Assembly (NCBI GenBank): GCA_023485185.1
Contig: JAMCZP010000153.1
Span: 1 to 38,497 of the forward strand
Direction of reading: 5' to 3'
Length of the DNA: 38,497 nt
From: Gammaproteobacteria bacterium
GTDB lineage: Bacteria > Pseudomonadota > Gammaproteobacteria > Pseudomonadales > Halomonadaceae
Shown here in pieces: positions 25,796-34,133 of the stretch; the stretch's first letter is position 1; every line of letters starts with the position of its first letter. The notes under the pieces were generated by a model that did no database searches, was not told where the DNA came from, and worked only from the letters and a program-made list of their open reading frames with translations. Made by a program: the position numbers and the translations under genes.

Positions 25796-26983
25796 CTAAG
25801 GGGCGTATTCGACTTCAACATCGTAATCATCGTCATCGAAGTCTTCGTCATCTTCATCGTCGCGATTACGCCGACGACCCAGACGCGCTTCGGTGCGGGC
25901 AACTGATTCCTCTTCCATGCGGCGACGCATCTCTTGCTCACGGGCCAGCGCCTCTTCATCTTCGTTCTCTAGGCGGCGCTGTTCAGTCAACCAGCGATAA
26001 GCGGCCTGAACCAGCTTATCCGTACCTTCACTGCTGATTGCCGAAATGCGGAACACCGGGCCTTCCCAGTTCAGCGCCTGGATAATTTCCTGGGCACGCG
26101 CTTCACGCTCATCTTCCGGCAGCAGGTCAAACTTGTTCAACACCAGCCAGCGCGGGCGCTCAGAAAGCGCCGGTGAAAACTGACCCAGCTCGTGAACAAT
26201 CGCCTGTGCCGCTTCCACCGGGTCGGACTCGTCAAACGGCGCCACATCAACCACATGAAACAGCAGCCGCGTGCGGGTCAGGTGCTTCAAAAAGCGCAGC
26301 CCTAAACCAGCACCTTCAGAGGCCCCTTCGATCAAGCCAGGGACATCGGCCATCACGAAGTGTTCGTGCATCCCCAGCTTCACGACGCCTAAGTTAGGCA
26401 CTAAGGTCGTGAATGGGTAGTTGGCTACCTTCGGCTTAGCGGCAGACACCGAACGAATCAGCGTTGATTTGCCCGCGTTAGGCATGCCCAACAGGCCGAC
26501 ATCGGCCATGACTTTCATTTCCAGGCGCAGATTACGGCGATCGCCGTCTGTACCGGGCGTGGTGCGGCGCGGCGCACGGTTGGTCGAGGATTTAAAGTGG
26601 ATGTTACCCAATCCACGCCTTCCACCTTCGCCCACCAATACCACCTGGCCAATTTCGGTCACATCGGCGATGACTTCCAGCGTATCTTCATCAATCACCG
26701 TGGTGCCTACCGGCACTTTGACGTGCAGGTCTTCCCCGGCCTTGCCGCTCATTTGGCGACCCATGCCACCTAGACCGTTTTGCGCTTTATAGAAGCGCTG
26801 AAACTTGAAATCGATCAGGGTATTAAGCGCATCGTCACCAATCAGGTAAACACTGCCACCATGACCACCATCACCCCCATCGGGGCCGCCCCTGGGCACA
26901 TATTTTTCGCGGCGAAAGCTCAGACAGCCATTGCCGCCTTTGCCCGCCTCAACAATAATCGAGGCTTCATCGACGAACTGCAT
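25796..26983 (-). CDS. obgE: GTPase ObgE/CgtA
   Basis: 395 aa. The N-terminal Obg fold (1-158) is glycine-rich: [20 protein letters not shown] and [16 protein letters not shown]. The GTPase domain has G1 GMPNAGKST at 166-174, switch I region [13 protein letters not shown]3 DVPGLIEG at 213-220, and G4 NKFD at 283-286. A C-terminal extension after residue 340 is charged, with a run of Arg/Glu followed by an almost pure Asp/Glu tail ending [10 protein letters not shown]. Obg is an essential ribosome-assembly and stress-response GTPase. It lies downstream of rpmA, but a terminator separates them, so it may depend on partial read-through or its own promoter. GGGAG supports the start. Confidence 0.97.
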   Translation of the reverse strand: MQFVDEASIIVEAGKGGNGCLSFRREKYVPRGGPDGGDGGHGGSVYLIGDDALNTLIDFKFQRFYKAQNGLGGMGRQMSGKAGEDLHVKVPVGTTVIDEDTLEVIADVTEIGQVVLVGEGGRRGLGNIHFKSSTNRAPRRTTPGTDGDRRNLRLEMKVMADVGLLGMPNAGKSTLIRSVSAAKPKVANYPFTTLVPNLGVVKLGMHEHFVMADVPGLIEGASEGAGLGLRFLKHLTRTRLLFHVVDVAPFDESDPVEAAQAIVHELGQFSPALSERPRWLVLNKFDLLPEDEREARAQEIIQALNWEGPVFRISAISSEGTDKLVQAAYRWLTEQRRLENEDEEALAREQEMRRRMEEESVARTEARLGRRRNRDDEDDEDFDDDDYDVEVEYAP

Positions 26984-27066
26984 TGGATTCTCCCGGCCGC
27001 TTCCGCCGCCCTAATATGCAATCCCCTTTTCCACCTGAATGGTTAAAAAAGGGTTTTAACTGACAA

Positions 27067-27092
27067 AAAAGCCCCGCCATAGCGGGGCTTTT
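27067..27092. terminator. Intrinsic terminator after rpmA
   Basis: AAAAGCCCCGC, loop of four, then GCGGGGCTTTT gives an 11-bp stem followed on the minus strand by a T run (TTTTTT). It stands 17 bp after the rpmA stop and before obgE. Confidence 0.88.
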
Positions 27093-27108
27093 CTTACGCA
27101 GCACTCGT

Positions 27109-27366
27109 TTATGCAGAAACGATGCTAACGAACTTGCGGTTTTTAGGACCTTTGGTCTCAAACTTCACAAAACCGTCGCTTAACGCGAACAGAGTGTGAT
27201 CGCGACCTAGGCCAACGCCAGTGCCCGCGTGGAAACGCGTGCCGCGCTGACGAACGATGATGTTACCCGCAGTCGCCGCTTGGCCACCGAAGAGTTTTAC
27301 ACCTAAGCGTTTAGACTCGGAATCGCGACCGTTACGCGTGGAGCCAGCTGCCTTCTTATGTGCCAT
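27109..27366 (-). CDS. rpmA: 50S ribosomal protein L27
   Basis: 85 aa, full length for L27. It shows the canonical start [41 protein letters not shown] and [16 protein letters not shown]. The N-terminal tail reaches the peptidyl transferase centre of the 50S subunit. There is no leader that needs cleavage, unlike in Firmicutes. TAGGAGG at 8-nt spacing gives strong initiation. It is the second gene after rplU (29-bp gap) and both presumably use the rplU promoter. Confidence 0.98.
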   Translation of the reverse strand: MAHKKAAGSTRNGRDSESKRLGVKLFGGQAATAGNIIVRQRGTRFHAGTGVGLGRDHTLFALSDGFVKFETKGPKNRKFVSIVSA

Positions 27367-27395
27367 TGCAAAATCCTCCTAAGGGAATTGGCTGC

Positions 27396-27707
27396 TTACG
27401 CAGAAATTCCAGTAATTTTGACTTCAGTGAACCACTGACGGTGGCCCTGACGCTTCATGTGGTGCTTCCGGCGACGGAACTTGATGATGGTCACTTTTTC
27501 ACCACGGCCGTGGGAAACCACCTCGGCAGAAACTTTAGCACCACCGATCATTGGCGCACCAATGTTGAAGTCATCGCCGTCTGCGACCATCAGCACTTCG
27601 TCAAACTCAATCGTTTCGCCGGTCGCGACTTCGATTTTCTCAAGCTTGAGGGTTTGACCTTCTTGAACGCGGTACTGTTTGCCACCGCTTTTAATAATTG
27701 CGTACAT
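27396..27707 (-). CDS. rplU: 50S ribosomal protein L21
   Basis: 103 aa, the normal length. Family sequence is clear: [39 protein letters not shown] and the basic [20 protein letters not shown] near the end. It binds 23S rRNA in the 50S subunit. GGAG six nt upstream of the ATG supports the start. It has a good promoter with a leader of about 130 nt, and it is divergent from ispB, the usual gammaproteobacterial arrangement. Confidence 0.98.
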   Translation of the reverse strand: MYAIIKSGGKQYRVQEGQTLKLEKIEVATGETIEFDEVLMVADGDDFNIGAPMIGGAKVSAEVVSHGRGEKVTIIKFRRRKHHMKRQGHRQWFTEVKITGISA

Positions 27708-27736
27708 GTCGCTCTCCGGACTTGTCGTTAATGCCA

Positions 27737-27753
27737 GTTACGCCCCGCGTAAC
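27737..27753. promoter_or_regulatory. Palindrome in the rplU leader
   Basis: GTTACGC-CCC-GCGTAAC (GGG loop on the rplU message strand) is a perfect 7-bp stem located between the rplU promoter and its start codon, about 30 nt before the ATG. It could be a translational or attenuation hairpin in the leader, possibly an L21 target site; this is not shown. Confidence 0.4.
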
Positions 27754-27844
27754 CAACGCTCATCGCCTTCCGCTCTTATCGACCTGCTGCGAGTGGCGCC
27801 CCTTTTGGAGCCATCTGACAGGGAGCATGATGAGTGGGTCGCGG

Positions 27845-27873
27845 ATTATAGCGACTATCGCTGCTTACCACAA
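27845..27873 (-). promoter_or_regulatory. Sigma-70 promoter for rplU-rpmA
   Basis: On the minus strand TTGTGG (27868-27873), a 17-bp spacer and a perfect TATAAT (27845-27850), followed by a GC-rich discriminator CCGCGACC typical of growth-rate-controlled ribosomal promoters. The predicted leader is about 130 nt. The remaining part of the 348-bp rplU-ispB gap shows no gene. Confidence 0.75.
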
Positions 27874-28055
27874 GACTAATGGCCACTGTCAATGGCCAAT
27901 GATGGTTAATGCAACGCCATCACGCTAGCGTTACCGCAGCCTGTGTCTTGACGCCCAACAGACAGCCCCATAGCATGACCCCAACGCATGACCATAACGA
28001 CTCCACAAATACGAGCGGCTCTTACCGCTTTCACCTGCCGCGATGAACGGATCCC

Positions 28056-29060
28056 ATGACCGCTAACGTCTCCTCAGCCAAGCCTGTCAGCTCAACGCCT
28101 TCACCGCTGCACGCCGTGGTGGCCGATGACTTCGCAGCCGTCAACCGGACGATTGTCGAGCAACTCAACTCCAAAGTGCCGCTGGTCGAAACGATTGGTC
28201 AGTACATTACCGAGAGTGGCGGCAAGCGCCTGCGCCCTTTATTAGCATTACTGGCGGCACGCTCACTCAACTATACTGGCGACAAGCATATCCCGCTGGC
28301 CACATTGATTGAGTTTATGCACACCTCCACGCTACTGCACGACGACGTGGTGGATGAATCGCATATGCGGCGCGGTAAGAAAACCGCCAACGACGCTTGG
28401 GGTAATGCGCCCTCCGTATTGGTAGGTGACTTCCTTTATGCCCGCTCGTTTCAAATGATGGTCGATGTGGGCTCCATGCGTATTATGGCGATCCTTTCAG
28501 GCGCCACCTGCATCATCGCAGAAGGCGAAGTGCTGCAGTTGACCAACATCGGCAACCCCAGTATTTCTGAAGAAGACTACTTCGAGACTATCCTGGGTAA
28601 GACCGCCATGCTATTCGAAGCGGCCTCCCATAGCGGCGCGGTGCTGGCAGAAGCAACGCCGGAGCAGGAGCACGCTCTACAGTACTATGGTCGTTATCTC
28701 GGCTTAGCGTTTCAGTTAATTGACGACCTACTCGACTACCAAGGCGACGCCGAAACCATGGGCAAAAATGTCGGTGACGACCTAGCCGAAGGCAAACCAA
28801 CGCTGCCGTTGATCCACGCTATGGAACAAGGCACGCCGGAACAGGCCAAGCTGATTCGCCAGGTGATTCGTGACGGCGGCCTTGAGCAACTGGACACCGT
28901 ACTAGAAATTGTTCACGCCACTGGCGCACTCGACTACACCCGCCAGCGGGCCGAAGAGATGGCCGACAAAGCCCTTGAACAGTTAGAAATTCTGCCACCG
29001 AGCGTTTATCGCGATAGCATGGCCCAACTGGCACGCTTAGCCGTTGATCGCAAAGCATAA
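28056..29060 (+). CDS. ispB: Octaprenyl/polyprenyl diphosphate synthase
   Basis: 334 aa. Trans-prenyltransferase motifs are complete: GGKRLRPLLALLAAR (55-69), the first Asp-rich motif LLHDDVVDESHMRRG with DDxxD at 96-100, and the second LIDDLLDYQGD at 221-230. It condenses isopentenyl diphosphate onto farnesyl diphosphate to make the ubiquinone side chain (C40 in E. coli; chain length in Halomonas is typically C45, not readable here). It is divergent from rplU. The N-terminal 20 residues are a Ser/Pro/Thr-rich variable tail. The Shine-Dalgarno is poor (GGATCC), so the start at 28056 is the best guess, not certain. Confidence 0.93.
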   Translation: MTANVSSAKPVSSTPSPLHAVVADDFAAVNRTIVEQLNSKVPLVETIGQYITESGGKRLRPLLALLAARSLNYTGDKHIPLATLIEFMHTSTLLHDDVVDESHMRRGKKTANDAWGNAPSVLVGDFLYARSFQMMVDVGSMRIMAILSGATCIIAEGEVLQLTNIGNPSISEEDYFETILGKTAMLFEAASHSGAVLAEATPEQEHALQYYGRYLGLAFQLIDDLLDYQGDAETMGKNVGDDLAEGKPTLPLIHAMEQGTPEQAKLIRQVIRDGGLEQLDTVLEIVHATGALDYTRQRAEEMADKALEQLEILPPSVYRDSMAQLARLAVDRKA

Positions 29061-29087
29061 AAATTCGCTCATTGCGTCGTCTAAGGC

Positions 29088-29116
29088 TTGAAAAAACACC
29101 TCCGGATAAGTATGAT
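29088..29116 (+). promoter_or_regulatory. Sigma-70 promoter for tRNA-Pro
   Basis: TTGAAA (29088-29093, five of six), a 17-bp spacer and TATGAT (29111-29116, five of six) precede the tRNA by about 45 bp. It starts right after the ispB stop. Confidence 0.75.
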
Positions 29117-29163
29117 CCACCTCCGTTATTGAGAGCAGATCATTTTAAGCCTCAGCAACATTT

Positions 29164-29240
29164 CGGAATATAGCTCAGCTTGGTAGAGCGCTGCCTTCGG
29201 GAGGCAGAGGTCGCAGGTTCGAATCCTGCTATTCCGACCA
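29164..29240 (+). tRNA. tRNA-Pro (CGG anticodon)
   Basis: 77 nt with encoded CCA. The acceptor stem CGGAATA pairs with TATTCCG, the D arm is TAGCTCAGCTTGGTAGAGC, the anticodon stem CTGCC/GGCAG holds loop TTCGGGA with anticodon CGG, and the T arm GCAGGTTCGAATCCTGC is perfect. CGG reads the proline codon CCG. The acceptor begins with C at position 1, as expected for proline tRNAs. Confidence 0.96.
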
Positions 29241-29251
29241 AAATTTTATGG

Positions 29252-29290
29252 AAAACGGCCACTTAGCTAACTATAGCAGGTGGCCGTTTT
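29252..29290 (+). terminator. Intrinsic terminator after tRNA-Pro
   Basis: AAAACGGCCAC and GTGGCCGTTTT form an 11-bp stem around a 17-nt loop, followed by further T residues, 12 bp after the tRNA. Confidence 0.88.
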
Positions 29291-29379
29291 TTGTTGTGTT
29301 TGACGCTAGGTTCCATATAGGTGCCAGCCGCCAAAAATTCTTTTATCTATTTTCCTGTCTAAACAATTAACGATAAGTT

Positions 29380-29751
29380 TTAGCTAGCCTCTACTTGAGA
29401 GCCATCCTGAGGACCGCTAATCCGATCCCGCCCACTGCGCTTAGCCTGATAAAGCGCATCGTCGGAGTGTTTAAGCAGCGGTGAAAGGCTTTCGAATCGA
29501 CAATTTTTCGGCTGGCGAGCCCCATGCTTAAGGTCACCAACGCAGAGTATGTCAAAGAATGTGGGATGGCACTTTCGTGCACACCATTCCTGCTTTAGCA
29601 CCGTCGTAATATTCTTTGCTTGTGTGATGTCCACACCCATACCCAGCAGGCCGGCATCCGGAATCCATGTTTCCGTCATCAACAGCCAGCGGCCGTCCCA
29701 TGCTTTAATTTCAAATTGGCGATAAAAACGGATAAATATTGGCCTCGCTGA
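29380..29751 (-). pseudogene. Decayed sensor/diguanylate cyclase (GGDEF) remnant
   Basis: The minus strand keeps pieces of a PAS-GGDEF protein in two frames. From about 29751 a frame without a start codon reads RQFEIKAWDGRWLL and then WIPDAGLLGMGVDIT, the end of a sensory PAS region. A second frame (about 29500-29570) reads ESAIPHS and LVTLSMGLASR, which is the late GGDEF-domain strand. The first frame resumes with PLLKHSDDALYQAKRSGRDRISG, the classical GGDEF C-terminus. The metal- and substrate-binding core with GGDEF itself is missing, so there has been an internal deletion and at least one frameshift. A 100-residue open frame with a Met exists but joins parts in the wrong frame and is unlikely to be functional. 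Confidence 0.78.
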
Positions 29752-29839
29752 TTAATTTAGTTAACAACAGACAATGACTAGCCTGCTAACAACTATGCTA
29801 GGATTAGCGTTTATGCCTTGAACCCTCCCCTAACTTTTG

Positions 29840-31027
29840 ATGTGGAAACAGACCATCAGCCATTTAGCCCATATTAAAGCCGTACTTCTCTTTGCCAGCA
29901 CCATGACCGTGATGTCGGGGGCGATTATCGCGCCTGCGCTGCCGGGTATTAGCCGTAACTTTCCTGATCAACCACAGGTGATCATTCAGCTGATCCTGAC
30001 CATTCCTGCGCTGATGATTACGCTGTTTAGCCCGCTAATGGGCTATTTGGCCGACCGATTTGGACGCAAGAAATTGCTGCTAATGATGCTTTTTATCTAC
30101 GGTTTTGCGGGCGTTTCAGGCTTTTTCATCGACCGAGTGGATCTGCTACTGAGCTCCCGCGCATTGATGGGAATAGCGGTAGCGGGCATTCTGAGCATTA
30201 GCACCACGCTGGTGGGGGATTATTTCGATAGTACCGAACGTGCGCGCTTTTTGGGGCTGCAAAGCAGTTGCATGGCGTTGGGCGGCGTCATTTTTATTAA
30301 CCTGGGCGGGATACTTTCCGATTGGAGCTGGCGGGGGCCTTTTCTACTCTACTTAACTGGCGTGCTGCTACTGCCTTACGCCTGGGCAATGCTTAAGGAA
30401 CCTCGCATTCAAAGCACAACGAACGCAGGCATGATCGACGCCCCCGTCAAGGTGGATTATGGGCGTACCGGGCTTGGCTACTTTATCGCCATGATCAGTA
30501 TGGCGATGTTTTATATGTTTCCCGCCCAGCTACCCTTTTTACTCTCTCAGCAGGGCCAGATCAGTGGCATGGCAATCGGTATTGCGCTCTCCATGTCAGC
30601 CCTAACGGCAAGCATCGTTGCCTTTGGCTACGGCTACTACAAGCCGCTTTTGTCGGTGATGACGATCTATATCTTAGGATTTTTGCTGGCGGCCAGCGGT
30701 TTTGTGATCGTAGGACTCACCCAAAGCTATGCCATGGCCATTGTCGGTGCGGCGATTTCCGGTTTTGGTTTAGGCGCGTTTATGCCCAATACCACCACGT
30801 GGCTGATGCGTATCACTCCTCAACGGGTGCGCGGCCGGGTATTTGGCGGCTTTACCTCGACCTTCTTTTTTGGCCAGTTTATCTCTCCGGTGGTAGTCGC
30901 CCCTGCGGTGATTTGGCTCGGCTCACTGCGTAGCGTGTTTATCGCTATGGCGGTGATCTGCTGCCTGTTCGCCGTTGCCCTGACTATTCTAAGCAAAACG
31001 ACGCTCCAGGCAGACAGCAAGCTTTAA
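29840..31027 (+). CDS. Major facilitator superfamily transporter
   Basis: 395 aa, about 12 membrane helices. Motif A between helices 2 and 3 is present as GYLADRFGRKKLLLM, and a second copy follows helix 8 as RVRGRVFGG. Helix 1 contains the stretch ASTMTVMSGAIIAPALPGIS, common in Bcr/CflA- or DHA1-like drug:H+ antiporters, so efflux of a small compound is likely; the substrate is unknown. The ATG at 29840 is preferred over a TTG directly before it. No clear Shine-Dalgarno is visible. The stop overlaps the stop of the convergent TSUP gene by 4 bp. Confidence 0.9.
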   Translation: MWKQTISHLAHIKAVLLFASTMTVMSGAIIAPALPGISRNFPDQPQVIIQLILTIPALMITLFSPLMGYLADRFGRKKLLLMMLFIYGFAGVSGFFIDRVDLLLSSRALMGIAVAGILSISTTLVGDYFDSTERARFLGLQSSCMALGGVIFINLGGILSDWSWRGPFLLYLTGVLLLPYAWAMLKEPRIQSTTNAGMIDAPVKVDYGRTGLGYFIAMISMAMFYMFPAQLPFLLSQQGQISGMAIGIALSMSALTASIVAFGYGYYKPLLSVMTIYILGFLLAASGFVIVGLTQSYAMAIVGAAISGFGLGAFMPNTTTWLMRITPQRVRGRVFGGFTSTFFFGQFISPVVVAPAVIWLGSLRSVFIAMAVICCLFAVALTILSKTTLQADSKL

Positions 31028-31806
31028 GCTGGCGGGTGGAGCAACCCCACGACACTGACTAAAATCAGCACCGCGCCCAGCGCCCGAAAAAACAGCCCGG
31101 TATCTGCTTTGAGCATATAGCGGTGGGCTTTCTCGCCGATTAAATGGCCAATAAAGGCACAGGGCAGCAGCCAGAGTTGATGGATTAACTGTAGGTCTAC
31201 CCCCGCAATCAAGAACGAGACCATCTTGATCACCACCAGGATAAACCACAGCACAAACATGGTATCCCGCAGTTGTTCCTTAGCCACATGAACGGCGAAC
31301 ACCGCCACGATCAGCGGGGCGCCAATCAGCGACGTACCACTCACATACCCCCCAAGCGCCAGCAGCACGTAGTCTACATACTTGTTCTTACTCTTGAAGG
31401 GCCGGTTCAATACATAGCCAATGGCATAGATGATCACAATGCCAAAAATGATGCTGGTCATCACCTGGGCGGGTAGTGTTAATAGCCCTACCACCCCAAT
31501 CAGCTTGGGGATAATCATGATTTTCAGGGCTTTGAACAGATAGCCCCAATCAATATTGCTCTCTGGAGAAGCGGTTCCCACGCTCTCTTTCTGCAGTTGG
31601 CGATGCCCATTCCAGGCAATCCAACTGGAGAAAATCAGCAAGTGAATAGCAATAATCGGCAAGAACACCAAGGGCTCGTTTGATACTAACAGCAGGAATG
31701 GCAGCGCCAGTACGGCGCCACCAAATCCCAGGCTGGTGCGCACAAAACCGCTCCAGGCAAATATCAGTCCAATCAGCGCATACTGGTACCAGAGTAGATC
31801 TGTCAT
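31024..31806 (-). CDS. TSUP family (TauE/SafE) membrane exporter
   Basis: 260 aa from the ATG at 31806, which overlaps the helicase stop as ATGA; a longer frame to 31857 enters the helicase coding region. About eight membrane helices are arranged as two similar halves, with SLGFGGAVLALPFLLLV in the first and ALGGYVSGTSLIGAPLIVAVF in the second, the two characteristic G-rich TSUP repeats. Family members export sulfite, sulfoacetate or related sulfur anions, or move other organic anions. Translational coupling to a DNA-repair-like helicase is odd and functionally unexplained. Confidence 0.9.
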   Translation of the reverse strand: MTDLLWYQYALIGLIFAWSGFVRTSLGFGGAVLALPFLLLVSNEPLVFLPIIAIHLLIFSSWIAWNGHRQLQKESVGTASPESNIDWGYLFKALKIMIIPKLIGVVGLLTLPAQVMTSIIFGIVIIYAIGYVLNRPFKSKNKYVDYVLLALGGYVSGTSLIGAPLIVAVFAVHVAKEQLRDTMFVLWFILVVIKMVSFLIAGVDLQLIHQLWLLPCAFIGHLIGEKAHRYMLKADTGLFFRALGAVLILVSVVGLLHPPA

Positions 31807-34133
31807 GGGCTCGCAAGGGGTCCTAATGGTGGAGTGGGGTTGCCCAAGGACCACCAACTTGGCAATAGCGCACGCACGCCGGCCTGGGCAAAACGATCAT
31901 CCATTAATACCACAACACCTTCATCTTCTGGACTGCGAATCACCCTACCTGCGGCCTGCACGACTTTAATCATGCCGGGAATGCGGTAGGTATAGTCGTC
32001 GCCCTGCCCAAAGCGGGCGGTTAGCCGTGCTTTAAGCGCTTCGTTGAAGTCGTTAAACGGTGGCAGGCCTAAAGTGGCAATAAATGCCCCAATCAATCGG
32101 TCGCCGGGCAGGTCGATGCCCTCGGCAAAGGCACCACCCAACACCGCAAAGCCAATCCCTTTACCTCCGGGCGTAAAGCGCGCTAGAAAAGCCTCGCGCT
32201 GCGCTTCTGGCATGCCACGGGTTTGGCTGAAAACGGGCACATCTGGGTGCGATTCGCGAAAGCGGTTCAGCGCCATCTCCAGGTAGACAAAGCTGCTGAA
32301 GAAGGCCAAGTAGTGGCCCGGCCTGTGCTGATACTGCTGCGCCATGGTCGCTACAATAGGATCAATGGAGGCATCCCGATCACGAAAACGGGTCGAGATA
32401 TCGCTGCGGATACGCACTTCAAGCTGATGTGCAGCAAAGGGCGATACGACCTCTTGCCACACCGTGTTGTCAGGCAAGCCTAAGAGATCCCGGTAGTAGT
32501 GGGCAGGCGTCAGCGTGGCTGAAAACAGCACTACCGAGTGTGCTGCGTTAAACCGCGGAGCCAGAAAGTCTGCGGGTATCAGATTGCGTAAGCCGAGTAC
32601 CGCCCGACCGCGGCCATGACGAGTAATATCACACAGCGTGTGCTCACCAAAGTGCTCCGCCAGGCGGCAAAATCCCAGGGACTCAAACAGTAACTCCTGC
32701 AGCTCAAGACTCGCTTGCTCAGGGTGCTCGCCGAGATAATCCGTAATGGCAGAACCGACTTGCTGCGCAGCGGCTACTAGCTTCTCAGGCAGCGCCTTTA
32801 ATAGGCGGTAGGCTGGCTTTCTCGGTTCTCCCTCTTCTTCTAGCTCAGCCGCTTTAATCACTGCTTGCCACTGGCGGGCTAGACGACCTAAGGGCCGGGC
32901 GAGCAGTTTGGGAGAAGAGCGTCGCACGCGGTTGAAGCGCTGCTGATCCAGTTCGACGCTATACATCCCTCTGGCACGCTCCACCAGGTTATGCGCTTCA
33001 TCGACCAATACAACCGTTCGCCAATCATTAGCCTGGGACAATCCATGCAACAGCGCGTGGCTATCGAACCAGTGGTTAACATCGCCAACGATCACATCTG
33101 CCCAGCGCGCCAGCTCTTGACCTAAATAATACGGGCAAACATCGTGTGCCAAAGCCACTTCGCGCAACCCGTCGCGATCCAGCCACCCTTGATCCACCGC
33201 CGTTTGGCGAGCCGCAGGCAGGCGATCGTAAAAGCCGGCGGCCAGTGGGCACGACTCGCCGTGGCAGGCGCGGTCGGGGTATTCGCAGGCTTTCTCCCTC
33301 GCCACCAGTTCCAGCACGCGCAGGGGCAATACGTCATCAGCATCGTCTTCGTTACAGCTAGCGCGCAGCGTGGTCAGGGCATCCAACGCCAAACGGCGGC
33401 CGGGCGTTTTCATGGTTAGAAAGGCGATACGGTCTAACTGCTGGCGCGGCATCGCCGAAAGCATGGGGAAAAGCGTCGCGATCGTTTTACCAATCCCCGT
33501 TGGTGCCTGGGCAAGCAGGCAGCGCCCGGTGCTGGCTGACTTATAAACGCTTTCGGCGAGTTCACGCTGGCCGGGGCGAAACGCGGCATGGGGAAAGTTT
33601 AAGGTACGCAAGGCGCTGTCGCGGCGCTGGCGATGGGTGGCTTCCTGCTCTGCCCAGGCGAGAAAGCGTTGGCACTGGGTAGTAAAGAACAGCTGCAGCT
33701 CATCGGCACTGGCGTCTTGATTAAGCAGCGTCTCTTTACCGCTGGCGATATCCAGGTAAACCAGCGTTAAAGTGACGTTTTCCAAGCCGCGCTCTGCGCA
33801 TAGCAGCGCGCCATATACTTTTATCTGGGCCCAGTGCAGAGCGCGTTGATTCGCCGCCATGCGCTCCAAGCTACCACGGTGGGTTTTGATCTCTTCCAGG
33901 CGATTGGCTGCGGGGTCGTAGCCATCGGCGCGACCTGAGACTTTCAGCCCTTCAAAGCTGCCGGAAAGCGGCAGTTCGGCGATATAGCCTGCCCCGCGTC
34001 GGCTGGCGACAAGCGTATGGCCTTCCATTCCTTCCCGCGCGCTAGGGGCAGGGGTAAAGCGGTGATCGAGATCCCCTTCACGGGCGGTAAAATCGCATAG
34101 TGCCCGCACCGCCACGCGATAGTGGGTACTCAT
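31803..34133 (-). CDS. XPD/DinG-like Fe-S helicase with N-terminal RecB/Cas4-like nuclease domain
   Basis: 776 aa from the ATG at 34133, overlapping the FAN1 stop as ATGA. Residues about 1-170 show a PD-(D/E)XK core of the RecB/Cas4 type: Asp70 in GRADGYD, Glu81 and Lys83 in EEIKTHRG, and the QxxxY motif in QIKVYG (about 103-108). The helicase follows, with Walker A APTGIGKT at 210-217, four cysteines (283, 290, 295, 333) placed as in XPD-type iron-sulfur clusters, DEAH at 378-381, SATLTP in the middle, and the C-terminal motif VVQAAGRVIRSPEDEGVVVLMDDRF. It should be a 5'-3' DNA helicase that may also cut DNA. It is coupled to FAN1 upstream, which suggests work on branched or cross-linked DNA. 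Confidence 0.92.
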   Translation of the reverse strand: MSTHYRVAVRALCDFTAREGDLDHRFTPAPSAREGMEGHTLVASRRGAGYIAELPLSGSFEGLKVSGRADGYDPAANRLEEIKTHRGSLERMAANQRALHWAQIKVYGALLCAERGLENVTLTLVYLDIASGKETLLNQDASADELQLFFTTQCQRFLAWAEQEATHRQRRDSALRTLNFPHAAFRPGQRELAESVYKSASTGRCLLAQAPTGIGKTIATLFPMLSAMPRQQLDRIAFLTMKTPGRRLALDALTTLRASCNEDDADDVLPLRVLELVAREKACEYPDRACHGESCPLAAGFYDRLPAARQTAVDQGWLDRDGLREVALAHDVCPYYLGQELARWADVIVGDVNHWFDSHALLHGLSQANDWRTVVLVDEAHNLVERARGMYSVELDQQRFNRVRRSSPKLLARPLGRLARQWQAVIKAAELEEEGEPRKPAYRLLKALPEKLVAAAQQVGSAITDYLGEHPEQASLELQELLFESLGFCRLAEHFGEHTLCDITRHGRGRAVLGLRNLIPADFLAPRFNAAHSVVLFSATLTPAHYYRDLLGLPDNTVWQEVVSPFAAHQLEVRIRSDISTRFRDRDASIDPIVATMAQQYQHRPGHYLAFFSSFVYLEMALNRFRESHPDVPVFSQTRGMPEAQREAFLARFTPGGKGIGFAVLGGAFAEGIDLPGDRLIGAFIATLGLPPFNDFNEALKARLTARFGQGDDYTYRIPGMIKVVQAAGRVIRSPEDEGVVVLMDDRFAQAGVRALLPSWWSLGNPTPPLGPLASP

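Noticed and set aside
29164..29330. tRNA-Pro as attachment site of an integrated element
   Set aside because: No integrase and no repeat of the tRNA 3' end were seen downstream; the tRNA is followed at once by its terminator.
29380..29682. A 100-residue minus-strand protein as an intact gene
   Set aside because: It stitches a PAS end to a GGDEF end through an out-of-frame linker, while the proper linker sequence is found in the next frame; it is better described as a pseudogene.
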